Of a stretch of DNA of 64,000 nt, positions 8,601 to 16,434 are shown piece after piece. Each line of letters opens with the position of its first letter. Position 1 is the stretch's first letter. A model generated the notes under the pieces. It saw nothing but the letters and a program-made list of their open reading frames with translations. It had not been told where the DNA came from and searched no databases. The stretch covers positions 1,337,126 through 1,401,125 of the forward strand of contig NZ_CP012410.1 in assembly GCF_001274535.1 (NCBI RefSeq). The letters are read 5' to 3'. Position numbers and translations under genes: made by a program. The stretch is from Leptotrichia sp. oral taxon 212. GTDB taxonomy: Bacteria; Fusobacteriota; Fusobacteriia; Fusobacteriales; Leptotrichiaceae.

Positions 8601-9178
8601 ATGAATATTTTGATATTAAGGCTGTTTATAAATATTTCCCATGTAGAAAAAATGGGGAAAAAATAGAAATTCTTTCTGATGATTTGTCAGAAGTTCTGGA
8701 GACATTTGAATTTCCAAGACAAAAATGGGGACAGTATCTGTCACTTAATGACTATATTCATCCAACTGAAATAGATTATATAGGTATGTTTGTTGTAAGT
8801 GCAGGAGAAAAGTCCAGAATTGTTTCAAATGAACTGATAAGTAAAGGAGAATTCTATAGAGGGCATCTTGTAAATTCATTGGGACTTGAACTTGCTGAAT
8901 CTACAGCCGAATACATTCATACAGTAATGAGAAAGGATGTAGGAATTATAGATAAAAATATAAGTATGGATGACATACTGAAGGCAAAATATCAGGGAAA
9001 CAGATACTCTTTCGGATATCCTGCCTGCCCCGATCTGTCCAATCAGGAAAAACTATTTGGACTGTTAAAACCTGAAAGGTTTGGTGTTAAACTTACAGAA
9101 GGATACATGATGTATCCAGAAGCTTCAGTAAGTGCCATTGTTTTTTCACAGCCTTTCTGTAAATATTTTAATATATAA
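5654..9178 (+). CDS. metH: Cobalamin-dependent methionine synthase
   Basis: Transfers a methyl group from 5-methyltetrahydrofolate via methylcobalamin to homocysteine. The order of all classical modules is visible in 1174 aa. The homocysteine domain starts at IDGAMGTMIQQ, with zinc ligands C247 (GLNCATG) and C310/C311 (GGCCGTT). The pterin-binding domain starts near residue 355 (YVGERTNVIGSR). The cobalamin domain contains DVHDIGKN with H744 as the axial ligand. The C-terminal reactivation (AdoMet) domain carries GYPACPD near residue 1121. The ribosome site GGGAAAGGAATATCTG precedes the ATG. It is monocistronic, ending before the separate 9312 gene. No folate or B12 genes are adjacent, so its cobalamin source and reactivating reductase lie elsewhere. 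Confidence 0.97.
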   Translation: MADCNNSRNDNLNNNYKESYSLLKNDLDNKIVMIDGAMGTMIQQQKLTAEDFGGEKYEGCNDYLVLTKPDVIKNIHKTYLKSGSDIIETNTFGALDIVLKDYNLEDKAFEMNKAAAEIVNKAIKEFKDENPEEKRNLYVAGALGPSNKSISVTGGVTFNELIHSYYTAVSGLLEGGVDIILFETIQDTRNLKAAYLGFQKATSEKYSVPLMLSFTIESTGTTLAGQTADAFYYAVNHMHPLSIGLNCATGPEFMTQFLKTLNNVSDTYISVYPNAGLPNEEGVYEETPDTLAAKIEPFFQGNFLNIVGGCCGTTPQHIEKIKEKSINYKPRSIKEHQETKNAVSGLVTLNPPADRPIYVGERTNVIGSRIFKNLIANEKFDEATEVARLQIKGDADVIDICLANPDRDEISDMKAFLEKVAKFAKVPIMLDSTDINVIKEGLTYLQGKGIINSINLEDGEKKFTDMTELIKKFGASVVVGLIDESGMAVSLERKLEIARRSYKLLTEKYGIDERDIIFDTLVFPVATGDQKYIGSATSTIEAIREIKKEMPNVKTILGVSNISFGLPIAGREVLNSYYMQKAYEAGLDYAIVNTEKLIHMSDISDKEKELSEALLFNTNDDTVAEFVAFYREKKGVEKKADTSNMTPEEQIANLVVEGSKKDLVPLLDKLLEKYAPLEIINGPLMTGMDEVGRLFNKNDLIVAEVLQSAEVMKASVSHLEQFMEKADSATKGTVIMATVKGDVHDIGKNLVGIIIGNNGYNVIDLGINTPAEKIREAIITEKADFVGLSGLLVKSAAEMVNTVAVLRDAGIEIPIFVGGAALTEKFTVNKIEPSYENNIVIYSKDAMTALADLNKMIVPEKFEEFKKYLQTRRDLLLIKDEKALERLNVRQTVGDIKDAEGTFDYSKIKKPEYSFEKIYKPETLNKQIITNINAKDVFKYMNLQMLIGKHLGMKWVISDLLSKKDPKAMKIYNEILDIINHGDEYFDIKAVYKYFPCRKNGEKIEILSDDLSEVLETFEFPRQKWGQYLSLNDYIHPTEIDYIGMFVVSAGEKSRIVSNELISKGEFYRGHLVNSLGLELAESTAEYIHTVMRKDVGIIDKNISMDDILKAKYQGNRYSFGYPACPDLSNQEKLFGLLKPERFGVKLTEGYMMYPEASVSAIVFSQPFCKYFNI

Positions 9179-9311
9179 TTTTTTTAAACAAAGTGTTAAC
9201 AAAGAGTAAGTTATATCATTTATATGTAGAAATATAAAAATAAAAAAGTATACAATATTATAATTCACTTACGTTAACGAACAAATTTTATGAAGAGGTG
9301 ACTTAAAAATT

Positions 9312-9818
9312 ATGAAAACAAGTAAGAAAATGCTAACAGTTGTGCTAGGAGCAGCTTTAATCGCAGGTTTATTACCTGTAAGCAGTTATTCTAAACCTAA
9401 GAAAGGACAAAAATCAGCTATTCAGCAATTACAGGATTTTTTTGCAAAAGAAGAAGCTGCTGAAAAAGAAGTTGCAGTTTCTGCTGCAACAGAAAAAAAG
9501 GAAACTCCAGCTAATGTTTCCGGTGATAATACTTCTAATAATGCTGCTACTTCAGGACAGGAACAACAAACTGCTCCTGAAATCATTAAAAAGACTTTTG
9601 TCTGTGGTAAAGAAACTATTACTGTTGAATATGGTGACGGTGAAAAGGCTGTCTTGACTAATGGAAAAGGTAAAACATTTGAACTGGTTAATACAAAAGC
9701 TGCCAGTGGAGAGTTATACAGTAACAAAGAAGGTGTTTCTATTCATATGAAAGGAAACGACGGAGTATATACATCTTCATCTAAAGCTAAAGATGTAAGC
9801 TGTGAATTAAGCAAATAA
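9312..9818 (+). CDS. Secreted MliC-family (C-type lysozyme inhibitor) protein
   Basis: The 168-residue product has a signal peptide (hydrophobic core about residues 7-22, likely cleavage after SSYS near residue 27) without a lipobox Cys. A low-complexity Ala/Glu/Thr linker (about 35-85) follows, then a domain of about 70 residues. That domain matches the MliC/PliC pattern: FVCGKETITVEYGDGEKAVL, then ASGELYSNKEGVSIHMKG. The two Cys (FVCG and near-terminal VSCE) are placed to make the family's disulfide. These proteins inhibit host lysozyme in the periplasm or envelope. The missing lipobox suggests a soluble periplasmic (PliC-like) form. Two GTTAAC sites and a TATAAT (9259-9264) lie upstream. 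Family membership is by motif pattern, so confidence is moderate. Confidence 0.72.
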   Translation: MKTSKKMLTVVLGAALIAGLLPVSSYSKPKKGQKSAIQQLQDFFAKEEAAEKEVAVSAATEKKETPANVSGDNTSNNAATSGQEQQTAPEIIKKTFVCGKETITVEYGDGEKAVLTNGKGKTFELVNTKAASGELYSNKEGVSIHMKGNDGVYTSSSKAKDVSCELSK

Positions 9819-9881
9819 TAATATTTAATTTTTTTCATTTATCATCCAAAAATAAATATCTAAACAGCAAAAGCTGAAGAT

Positions 9882-9933
9882 AAATATTACCTGGAAAGTT
9901 CAATTATAACTTTATCAGGTAATATTTTTTATT
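9882..9933 (+). terminator. Rho-independent terminator after the MliC-like gene
   Basis: AAATATTACCTG (about 9882-9893) pairs with CAGGTAATATTT (9916-9927), followed by TTTATTTT. An inner AAAGTT/AACTTT stem stabilises the loop. It is about 65 bp past the stop codon. Confidence 0.85.
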
Positions 9934-9955
9934 TTACAACTTTGTCAATTCATTA

Positions 9956-9984
9956 CAAAAATGACCGGATTTCTCCAGTCATTT
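9956..9984 (-). terminator. Rho-independent terminator after rtcB
   Basis: AATGACCGGA (9960-9969) pairs with TCCAGTCATT (9974-9983) with one mismatch and a 4-nt loop. On the minus strand it is followed by TTTTTG. It lies 16 bp past the rtcB stop. Confidence 0.85.
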
Positions 9985-9999
9985 CAATGTTCATTAAAT

Positions 10000-11151
10000 T
10001 TATTGTAAACCTTTAAAATTAAATATTGGCTTTACTACTTCTATTATATCCATCGTTTCTTTTGTAGCTTCCACTATTTCATCAATATTTCTGTATGCCT
10101 GTGGCGCTTCATCCAGAGTATTTTCAGTGACGGTAAAGCTTTTTATACCTTCCATGCTGTTTTTGTAATCCTGCAGGGAAATACTCTCTTTTGCCTGACT
10201 TCTGCTCATTACACGCCCTGCTCCATGAGGTGCCGACTGGAGCCATTCTTCATTACCTCTTCCCATCGCTATAATGGAACCATCCCTCATATTTATTGGG
10301 ACTATTATTTTCTGTCCTTTTCTTGCAGGTGTTGCACCTTTTCTGACTGTCATGTCTTCAAAATCTATATAATTATGAACAGATTCCCAAAAATTATCTG
10401 CATTAAATCTATATCCAAAAAATTCGAGCATTTTTTCTATCATTTTTCTACGATTTTCACTTGCAAATTTTTGAGCTATTTTCATATCATTTAGATAGTT
10501 CTGTGCCTTTTCTCCTGTGAGAATATGTGATGTCCTGTTATATTTTGCCTTGATACTTTCTTTCAGATTTTCCCTTTCTTCGGGAACAGTATTCTTCAAA
10601 TCATTTTTATAAGCTTCCAAATCAAATTCAAGCATCTTGTTATAATATTTACATATATCCAGTCCAAATTTTCTAGATCCTGAATGGACTACAATATAGT
10701 CATTATTCTTACCTGAATTTATTTCAATAAAATGATTTCCCCCACCTAAAGTTCCAAGTGCCCTTGAATATAAATCTATTTTTTCTTTAGGTTTTTGCAT
10801 TATTAAATTACTGAAATCAAACTTCTGGGTCTTTTCCTGTAATTTCGGCCCTGATGGAATATTTTCATTTATATGATTATAAAATGATTTCCAGTCAATA
10901 TTTTCAATATCAAGCTTTGGAATCTCATATACACTCATTCCACATCCTATATCAACTCCGACAATATTTGGAATTACTCCCTTTTCTACATCCACTTTTG
11001 CAACAAATCCTACTGGAACATCCTTTCCCCTATGAGTATCAGGCATTAAATGAACTTCATCATACAATCCGTGTGTATTTTCATAAACATCATTTATTAT
11101 TCCATAGTCAAAATTTATTGCATGATTTACAATGTTAATTTTACTTTTCAT
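10000..11151 (-). CDS. rtcB: RNA-splicing ligase RtcB
   Basis: GTP- and Mn-dependent ligase that joins 2',3'-cyclic phosphate or 3'-phosphate RNA ends to 5'-OH ends. The 383-residue product contains the family signatures in order: metal-site VGVDIGCGM near residue 65, GGGNHFIE, VVHSGSRKFG, and SAPHGAGRVMSR with the guanylylated His at residue 309. Bacterial RtcB acts in RNA repair after RNase damage. It stands alone with its own promoter-like TATAAT (11218-11223) and terminator. No archease or rtcA/rtcR neighbours are present, so it is not an RtcR-regulated rtcBA operon. Lying between a HEPN-type Abi gene and an accessory region, it could repair RNA cut by toxins, but this is inference. Confidence 0.95.
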   Translation of the reverse strand: MKSKINIVNHAINFDYGIINDVYENTHGLYDEVHLMPDTHRGKDVPVGFVAKVDVEKGVIPNIVGVDIGCGMSVYEIPKLDIENIDWKSFYNHINENIPSGPKLQEKTQKFDFSNLIMQKPKEKIDLYSRALGTLGGGNHFIEINSGKNNDYIVVHSGSRKFGLDICKYYNKMLEFDLEAYKNDLKNTVPEERENLKESIKAKYNRTSHILTGEKAQNYLNDMKIAQKFASENRRKMIEKMLEFFGYRFNADNFWESVHNYIDFEDMTVRKGATPARKGQKIIVPINMRDGSIIAMGRGNEEWLQSAPHGAGRVMSRSQAKESISLQDYKNSMEGIKSFTVTENTLDEAPQAYRNIDEIVEATKETMDIIEVVKPIFNFKGLQ

Positions 11152-11310
11152 TTCCTTTCTCCTCCACTTTCATAGTATTTTTTAGAGGGTTAGGGGTTTT
11201 GAGATACTTTGCCCAGTATTATACCTTATTTTTTATAAAAAGAAAAGGAAAATTCAAAAATTTTCTTGTGAACCTATTTTCATTTTTGCTTCACTTTTAT
11301 TAGTTCATAT

Positions 11311-11333
11311 AAAAAATAGCCGTTAAGCTATTT
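11311..11333 (-). terminator. Second small terminator-like hairpin in the 11152-11384 gap
   Basis: AAATAGC (11314-11320) pairs with GCTATTT (11327-11333). On the minus strand it is followed by TTTTATATG. It could back up the terminator at 11355-11387. The rest of this gap is the rtcB leader with a TATAAT at 11218-11223. Confidence 0.5.
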
Positions 11334-11354
11334 GTAATTTAATGTCTACTCCCT

Positions 11355-11387
11355 AAAAAAAATCACAGTAAACCTATACTGTGATTA
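11355..11387 (-). terminator. Terminator overlapping the stop codon of the DUF2335 gene
   Basis: AATCACAGT (11361-11369) pairs perfectly with ACTGTGATT (11378-11386). On the minus strand it is followed by TTTTTTT. The stem includes bases of the TAA stop at 11385-11387. Confidence 0.85.
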
Positions 11388-11834
11388 CATATCCTCATCC
11401 TCTTTTTCCTGTTCTTTTTTGCTCATGTTATTCCAGATAACACTTCCTATGCTTAACATGATAGATGCCACAATTGAAGCATATCCTCCTGCATCTTTTC
11501 CAAGAATTACTAAAATAAATCCTCCCAAAAGCATAATTAGAATCAAAATAAATCCTAAAATCTGCCCTCTTTTTACATTTTCTATTTCAGCTCTAAGAGC
11601 TTCTTTCCTACACTCATTTATATTTTCCTGATCTAACTTTGATAGTTCCTGATTAGATTTCAGCTGATTTTCTGTCATAGCAAGTATCCTGTCAGTCGCT
11701 CCGGAACAATTTTTTTCATATCCCTCTATTATACTGGGATGTGGAATTATTCCCGAGTACTGCTCCTGCTGCTGTATTAAAATTTCTGCTTTTTTTACAC
11801 TTTCCTTCTTATTTATACGTGTTCTCTTTGCCAT
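11385..11834 (-). CDS. DUF2335 family membrane protein
   Basis: The 149-residue protein has the DUF2335 pattern: a basic N-terminus, then YSGIIPHPSIIEGYEKNCSGATDRIL near residues 26-51 (P-P..I..Y....PGA..RI), a helical charged region, and two closely spaced hydrophobic helices near 90-110 and 115-135. DUF2335 proteins are small membrane proteins of unknown function, often carried in phage-derived or toxin-like loci. The start codon lies inside the end of the upstream small ORF (26-bp overlap), implying translational coupling. A strong terminator follows directly. Confidence 0.75.
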   Translation of the reverse strand: MAKRTRINKKESVKKAEILIQQQEQYSGIIPHPSIIEGYEKNCSGATDRILAMTENQLKSNQELSKLDQENINECRKEALRAEIENVKRGQILGFILILIMLLGGFILVILGKDAGGYASIVASIMLSIGSVIWNNMSKKEQEKEDEDM

Positions 11835-12012
11835 AATTGCTTATTGCTCCTTTTATAGCTATTCCGACAGTATCCCAGCTATGTTGCAATGCTTCTTTCA
11901 CTGTTTTTTCATGAGCTGTAGGGTATTTTTTGAAAATATTGTCCACATTTACTGCTGAAGTACTGTTAAAAATACTTGCAGTTCCACGGACTATAGTATT
12001 TAACTTTTTCAT
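11809..12012 (-). CDS. Small hypothetical protein overlapping the DUF2335 gene
   Basis: A 67-residue ORF with a strong ribosome site (AGGAGAGGG, 3-9 nt upstream). The product is mildly basic and has ALQHSWDTVGIAIKGAISNYGKE near its C-terminus, which could form an amphipathic helix; no signal peptide or clear membrane span is seen. Not recognised. The 26-bp overlap with the downstream membrane-protein gene and the terminator right behind the pair make a two-gene unit, resembling the layout of small toxin-antitoxin or anti-phage pairs. Confidence 0.6.
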   Translation of the reverse strand: MKKLNTIVRGTASIFNSTSAVNVDNIFKKYPTAHEKTVKEALQHSWDTVGIAIKGAISNYGKENTYK

Positions 12013-12250
12013 TTTCCCTCTCCTCTCAATTTTTCCTCAATAATAGTATACCTTTTTTATCCAAAAAATTCAATCTAAAATTAAATAATGAAATAGCAAT
12101 AGTCTCAATTTTTTGAGATTTTTAATTTTATAATTACTTAGATTTTATTATTTCCATATGCTCAGCAATGTCTTATTTCATTAAATGTATAATAAGTAGC
12201 ATTTCTATTATTTTACTTTTTTATATGTATTGTTAATATAAATATATAAA

Positions 12251-13969
12251 TTAAAGCAATATACGCTTTAATTCATTACTCATTAATTCTTGACGTTTTT
12301 TCATAAACTCCTCAAAATTAGAGAAATCATAAGAAATTTCTTTTGGAAGATATTTTACATTTTCGCTATTTTCTATCTTTTCTAACCATTCTACAAGTGG
12401 TGTAGCATTCTTACTTCCATTTTCTCTTCCTTCAAGCAATTGCAAGTTTGCTAAAGTATTTCGTCTTCTTCTCCAATCTTTTTTGGTCTCTTCATCAATT
12501 ATAGTTCCATCTGGTAACTTCATGTCTTTAATTTTATTTTCTTCAAATCCAATATAGGGATGCATATGATCTTGATGAAAACCTTTTTGACTATATTTAA
12601 GATTAGGATACAAAAGAGATAATAGCATAAATGTATAAGCACTTTTTTCATAAGTATCAAACAAGGAATTAATTTCATCTATGGTAAATCGAAAAGTTTT
12701 ATCTCCAGTAAAGCTAAGATTATTCAGATTTGCCATATTAAATGAGTTAACCGAAGTATCTTGTAACCTTTTTCTAATTTTTGTCAATGCAGAATTTGAT
12801 GCAGCACCAAAAATCTGTCTAATTTGCGCAATAACAATATATTTTCTCAATTCACCTTTGCTGTTTGAATCAAAATTACCATTTTTGTATCTATAATAAA
12901 CCATTGGAGAAATAGCAACATAAGAAATTATATTTTCTGAATTAAATCCAAATTCATTCAATAAATCAACTGTTTCTTTAATTGATTTACAAATCTCTCC
13001 CCAGTTTTCTTTTATTTTCAAAATATTATCTTTCTTAAAAATTTCTACCTTTAATTCCACAGACTCGTCTAAAAGATACAAGCAGGTACGTATAATGAAA
13101 TCATTAGAAAACTTGAATCCTTCTCCTTTTTTATTTATCTCCAAAAGTAATTTATCAATTTCATCTCTTGCCTTATCCCAATGAGAAACAATAGTTGAAA
13201 ATAGTAAATCACTTTTTGATAATACTGTTCCTCCAGAATTAACTCTTACAAATACATCCAAAACATTGTCAATAGAGTCTTCCTCAACTTCAAAATAATT
13301 TATTATTTCATCAGTAACTAACCTTCTATACAATAAAAAAATATTATTTTTAGCTATATTATCTTCAATCCAACCATTAGGGATAATAACTTCTTTCTCC
13401 AAATCTTCATTTGTTGAATATTTAAGAATATCTTTTACTAGATACCAAGTCTTGTTATTCTTATTTTTATTAACTTCTTCTAATGTTAAAAATTTAAATT
13501 CATAAGAAATATCTTCATTATCAATATCTTTACTATGCAAATTAAAATATAATTCTTTTTTAGGAAAAGCATTATCATTTTTCCATTTTTTATATGGAAT
13601 TTTTCTACTTATACTACCTTGTAATGCTATATACAATGAAGTAAGTCTTTGCTGTCCATCTAAAACTGCCCAGATAGTTTCATCATCACTCCCAATAATA
13701 GGCTTTGGTGCAGGTGGATTTATATTATTATCTCTATCATGATATTCTTTTATGAATTCATACATTGAATATTCTTTTTGATTAACAATTGTCTTTTTTA
13801 CTTTCCAAAACAAAAATGTTCCAATTGGATATCCGAGCATTATCGAATCCATTAATTTTGTTATTTGTAAATCATTCCAAATATATTTCCTCTGAATAGC
13901 AGGAATATAGATATATCTTTTATTTATATTATCTATTATTATTCTAATACTCTTTTTTTCATATGCCAT
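12251..13969 (-). CDS. DUF262 (ParB-like)/HNH domain protein, GmrSD-like
   Basis: The 572-residue protein has an N-terminal DUF262 domain with IPAIQRKYIW near residues 22-31 and the signature DGQQR at 104-108 (ParB/sulfiredoxin-like nucleotide pocket). The C-terminal part (about 470-530) has HQDHMHP followed by RRNTLANLQLLEGRENGSKN, which matches the His..Asn pattern of the DUF1524-type HNH nuclease. This pairing is found in GmrSD type IV restriction enzymes and related anti-phage proteins such as BrxU, which use NTP hydrolysis to cleave modified DNA. It stands alone, with no methylase or partner next to it. A defence role is likely but inferred from the family. Confidence 0.8.
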   Translation of the reverse strand: MAYEKKSIRIIIDNINKRYIYIPAIQRKYIWNDLQITKLMDSIMLGYPIGTFLFWKVKKTIVNQKEYSMYEFIKEYHDRDNNINPPAPKPIIGSDDETIWAVLDGQQRLTSLYIALQGSISRKIPYKKWKNDNAFPKKELYFNLHSKDIDNEDISYEFKFLTLEEVNKNKNNKTWYLVKDILKYSTNEDLEKEVIIPNGWIEDNIAKNNIFLLYRRLVTDEIINYFEVEEDSIDNVLDVFVRVNSGGTVLSKSDLLFSTIVSHWDKARDEIDKLLLEINKKGEGFKFSNDFIIRTCLYLLDESVELKVEIFKKDNILKIKENWGEICKSIKETVDLLNEFGFNSENIISYVAISPMVYYRYKNGNFDSNSKGELRKYIVIAQIRQIFGAASNSALTKIRKRLQDTSVNSFNMANLNNLSFTGDKTFRFTIDEINSLFDTYEKSAYTFMLLSLLYPNLKYSQKGFHQDHMHPYIGFEENKIKDMKLPDGTIIDEETKKDWRRRRNTLANLQLLEGRENGSKNATPLVEWLEKIENSENVKYLPKEISYDFSNFEEFMKKRQELMSNELKRILL

Positions 13970-14261
13970 TTTTAAAATCTCCTCTTAAACTTTTTAGTAA
14001 TAAATATATTTTTTTATACTAGTTATCTCTTTAATATTATAAATAAGCTTAGAAATATTTTCAGAATTAACACTACTAACTTTTTTCATTATTAAATTTA
14101 TTATTTTTTAACAATTGTTTTTATAATGCAATATTCTTTTGAAAATTTGAGCACAAAATTAAATGAAGAGTTTTATTTATCTTTTATTTTGTTAATTTCT
14201 TTTTTCTTATATTTAGTTTTCTTCCTAAATCTAAATATAAATGTTTCTGTAGACTTTCTTT

Positions 14262-14546
14262 CTAATCCATTGAAAGTCCATAGTTATTCTCCTTATTAGC
14301 AATACTTAAAGTTCTCAACTCAAAAGTTTTATATCCTTTTTCTATAAAAGGATCAGACTCCGCAATCGCTCTTGCTTCTTCTATGTTTTTGTATTCCAGT
14401 ATTACAATCCCACCATCATGGTCAGTAAATGACCCACATAATACAAGTTTACCTGAATCATCCAATTTTTTTAAATATTGAACATGTTTTTTTACTATTT
14501 CTAAACTTAATGTTTTTTTGTTAGCCATTAAATATACATAAGTCAT
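14262..14546 (-). CDS. YciI family protein
   Basis: The 94-residue product has a ferredoxin-like fold pattern: an N-terminal strand TYVYLM, KKHVQYLKKLDDSGKLVLCGSF (residues about 18-40, with the conserved His), DHDGGIVILEY, and AESDPFIEKGYKTFELR. The family's His and Asp (SDPF) are present. YciI proteins are small, possibly enzymatic, with no settled role. The start is set at the ATG at 14546 because GGAGG lies 9 nt upstream; the TTG two codons earlier is only 3 nt from that site. It is flanked by AT-rich gaps; 13970-14261 (292 bp) holds nothing I can identify. Confidence 0.82.
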   Translation of the reverse strand: MTYVYLMANKKTLSLEIVKKHVQYLKKLDDSGKLVLCGSFTDHDGGIVILEYKNIEEARAIAESDPFIEKGYKTFELRTLSIANKENNYGLSMD

Positions 14547-14604
14547 TTTCAAATTCCTCCTTCTAAAACAGTATGAATTTATCTTATGAAAAAATTCAAT
14601 ACTA

Positions 14605-14840
14605 TTATAGTTTTTTATGATTTACTTTTTCTATCAATTTATTAGTATACTGTAATACCTTGGTTTCAGAATCAAAAGATGTCTTTCTATAGCATCCTCG
14701 TTATCAATCTGTTCTGTGTCAACAAATATATCTTGAATATTATTACTCTTGGAGTATTCCATCAGGAAATTTATTAAACTCTTTCCTACTCCTCTATTTT
14801 GAAATTCTTCTTTCACTCCTAAGTAATTAAAAAATACTGT
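14605..14840 (-). pseudogene. Decayed GNAT acetyltransferase (N-terminally truncated and frameshifted)
   Basis: Frame one reads NYLGVKEEFQNRGVGKSLINFLMEYSK then IFVDTEQIDNEDA, which is the acetyl-CoA-binding motif A (Q-x-R-G-x-G) and following strand of GNAT enzymes. At about 14691 the frame breaks. Losing it by one base restores YRKTSFDSETKVLQYTNKL, a natural GNAT C-terminus, which runs to a stop at 14605. The first half of the domain is absent: an in-frame stop at 14841 lies just upstream. A small remnant of a lost acetyltransferase in an accessory region. Confidence 0.7.
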
Positions 14841-14880
14841 CTAAATTTTCATTTTAAACAATATCTATAATCAAAATCAG

Positions 14881-15795
14881 CTAATCAATTTCTTTTTTCA
14901 TTTTCTCTTTTATTCTTGACATTAAATCATCCCCAACTCTATTAATAAATGTGTTATATTTTTCCTTTGTCCAAAATTCTTGTTTTTTTTCTTCTTGATA
15001 AATTTGAAATATTTCAGGTAACAATTCTACATATGTTATCAATATCAACTTTGTTTTCAATAAATAATCTCCTGAGATTTCTGAATTTAGACTTCCTCTA
15101 TAATTTTTGACTTCAACGCTCAATGTAGAAATTTTTTTTCTATTTAAAGTCAATTCAATATTATTATGTGTTGCATATTCAAGGTCTATTCGTATTTGAT
15201 TTAAATTTTTACTTTCTAGTAAAAAAGATAAAGTACTAATTATATTCATTATAGTTTCACCATCTGCTGCAACTTTGTTTAAAAAATCATCTGTATTTCC
15301 TTTAAATCCCTTGATACTCTTTATTATAATTTCATCATTCTTAGAATTTTCTAAAACATTGTCCTTATTATAAATTTTTTCTATTAACCAAATAAAAAAA
15401 TCACTACTAAAGTCAAGCATACTAGAAACTATTTTATTCTTTTTGCCTTTATATCCACTAAATTTTCTCAATAGACTTTCTGCTCCAGAATATTTATTTA
15501 TAATATAATAAATTCTGTTATTGGCTAAATATATTATTATAAATCCTTCTTTAACTGTTGTCCGATCTACTATGGGTAACTCACCAGAAACAATAGAATC
15601 ATATGAAAATTCTATATAGTTAAAAATAACTTCCCTAGAATTTAAAAATATTCTCTGATTTTCTACAAAAATTTTCTTAAACTTAAAGTTTTTATCCCCT
15701 GTTTCAGAATCTTCATCTTCTTTATAACTACATATCTTACTTATTGCCTCATCTAAATTTTTTCTTTCTTCATCACTCCATCTAGTAGTCTGCAT
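14881..15795 (-). CDS. Hypothetical protein, last gene of a three-gene unknown cassette
   Basis: Not recognised. The 304-residue product is soluble with no signal peptide, starts MQTTRWSDEERKNLDEAI and ends with a Lys/Glu helix. Beta-rich stretches (EGFIIIYLANNRIYYIINKYSG, near 83-104; ISTLSVEVKNYRGSL, near 223-237) alternate with helices, and FKGNTDDFLNKVAADGETIMNIISTL looks helical. No nuclease, ATPase or TIR motif is visible by eye. It is preceded 26 bp upstream by the membrane-protein gene of the cassette and shares its transcript. The proteins lack the Ser/Thr-rich look of phage structural genes. KwaB-like (DUF4868) relationship was considered because of the neighbouring membrane protein, but I could not see the family pattern. 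Confidence 0.7.
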   Translation of the reverse strand: MQTTRWSDEERKNLDEAISKICSYKEDEDSETGDKNFKFKKIFVENQRIFLNSREVIFNYIEFSYDSIVSGELPIVDRTTVKEGFIIIYLANNRIYYIINKYSGAESLLRKFSGYKGKKNKIVSSMLDFSSDFFIWLIEKIYNKDNVLENSKNDEIIIKSIKGFKGNTDDFLNKVAADGETIMNIISTLSFLLESKNLNQIRIDLEYATHNNIELTLNRKKISTLSVEVKNYRGSLNSEISGDYLLKTKLILITYVELLPEIFQIYQEEKKQEFWTKEKYNTFINRVGDDLMSRIKEKMKKEID

Positions 15796-15821
15796 TTTTC
15801 CTCCATATTATTTGTTGTGTA

Positions 15822-16433
15822 CTATGTTTTTATTTTAAACGAATTACTCTTAAAAGTACAAAAAAAACTATTTAAAAATAATTTTTTTCTATCTAATCTT
15901 ATCCCTACTTCAAATTCTCTTTCAATTCCTTCCTCTCCGTATATAATCATGGGAAAATCAAATTTGAGCGATATTTTCTTTTCAGTCTTATTTTTTGTTA
16001 ATCCAAATAACTCTTTTACATCGTATACATAACTTCCATTTTCTTTTAAAACATTTGCTTGCGGTTGAATCCAATTTGGTAAATCAAGTAGTACTCTTAA
16101 GTTTTTTGCATTACCTTTTAATTCAAATTTTAATTTAATTTCTGTTACACCTGTTTTGTTCAATTCGATAATCGGAATTGAATTTTCATTTATTTCTTCA
16201 TTTTTTTTAAAAGCTACCACTGATAAATTTGTCTTAAAATTCTTATTTATTATGTCTATTATAAATCTAATTATAAAATCTACCATTCCCACATAAATTA
16301 ATACATTTATTTCTATTTTTTTATCTTTTGGAATAAATTTTAAAAATCTTGAAAAAAAATCTAAAATATCAAAACAACTACTTAAGAAATATGCAATAAT
16401 TAAAGATAGAATAGAAAATATATATTCCCACAA
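15822..16433 (-). CDS. Hypothetical membrane protein, middle gene of the three-gene cassette
   Basis: Not recognised. The 203-residue product has one hydrophobic segment at residues 4-28 and a second at about 44-64, then a soluble beta-rich domain (about 75-200) with alternating hydrophobic strands (TEIKLKFELKGNAKNLRVLLDL; KKISLKFDFPMIIYG). This looks like an Ig-like or beta-sandwich sensor or effector domain at the membrane. It ends 26 bp before the next gene and starts only 1 bp after the upstream gene ends, so the three are probably co-translated. A bitopic or hairpin membrane protein in such a cassette is often the effector in anti-phage systems; that is inference. Confidence 0.7.
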   Translation of the reverse strand: MWEYIFSILSLIIAYFLSSCFDILDFFSRFLKFIPKDKKIEINVLIYVGMVDFIIRFIIDIINKNFKTNLSVVAFKKNEEINENSIPIIELNKTGVTEIKLKFELKGNAKNLRVLLDLPNWIQPQANVLKENGSYVYDVKELFGLTKNKTEKKISLKFDFPMIIYGEEGIEREFEVGIRLDRKKLFLNSFFCTFKSNSFKIKT

Positions 16434-16434
16434 T

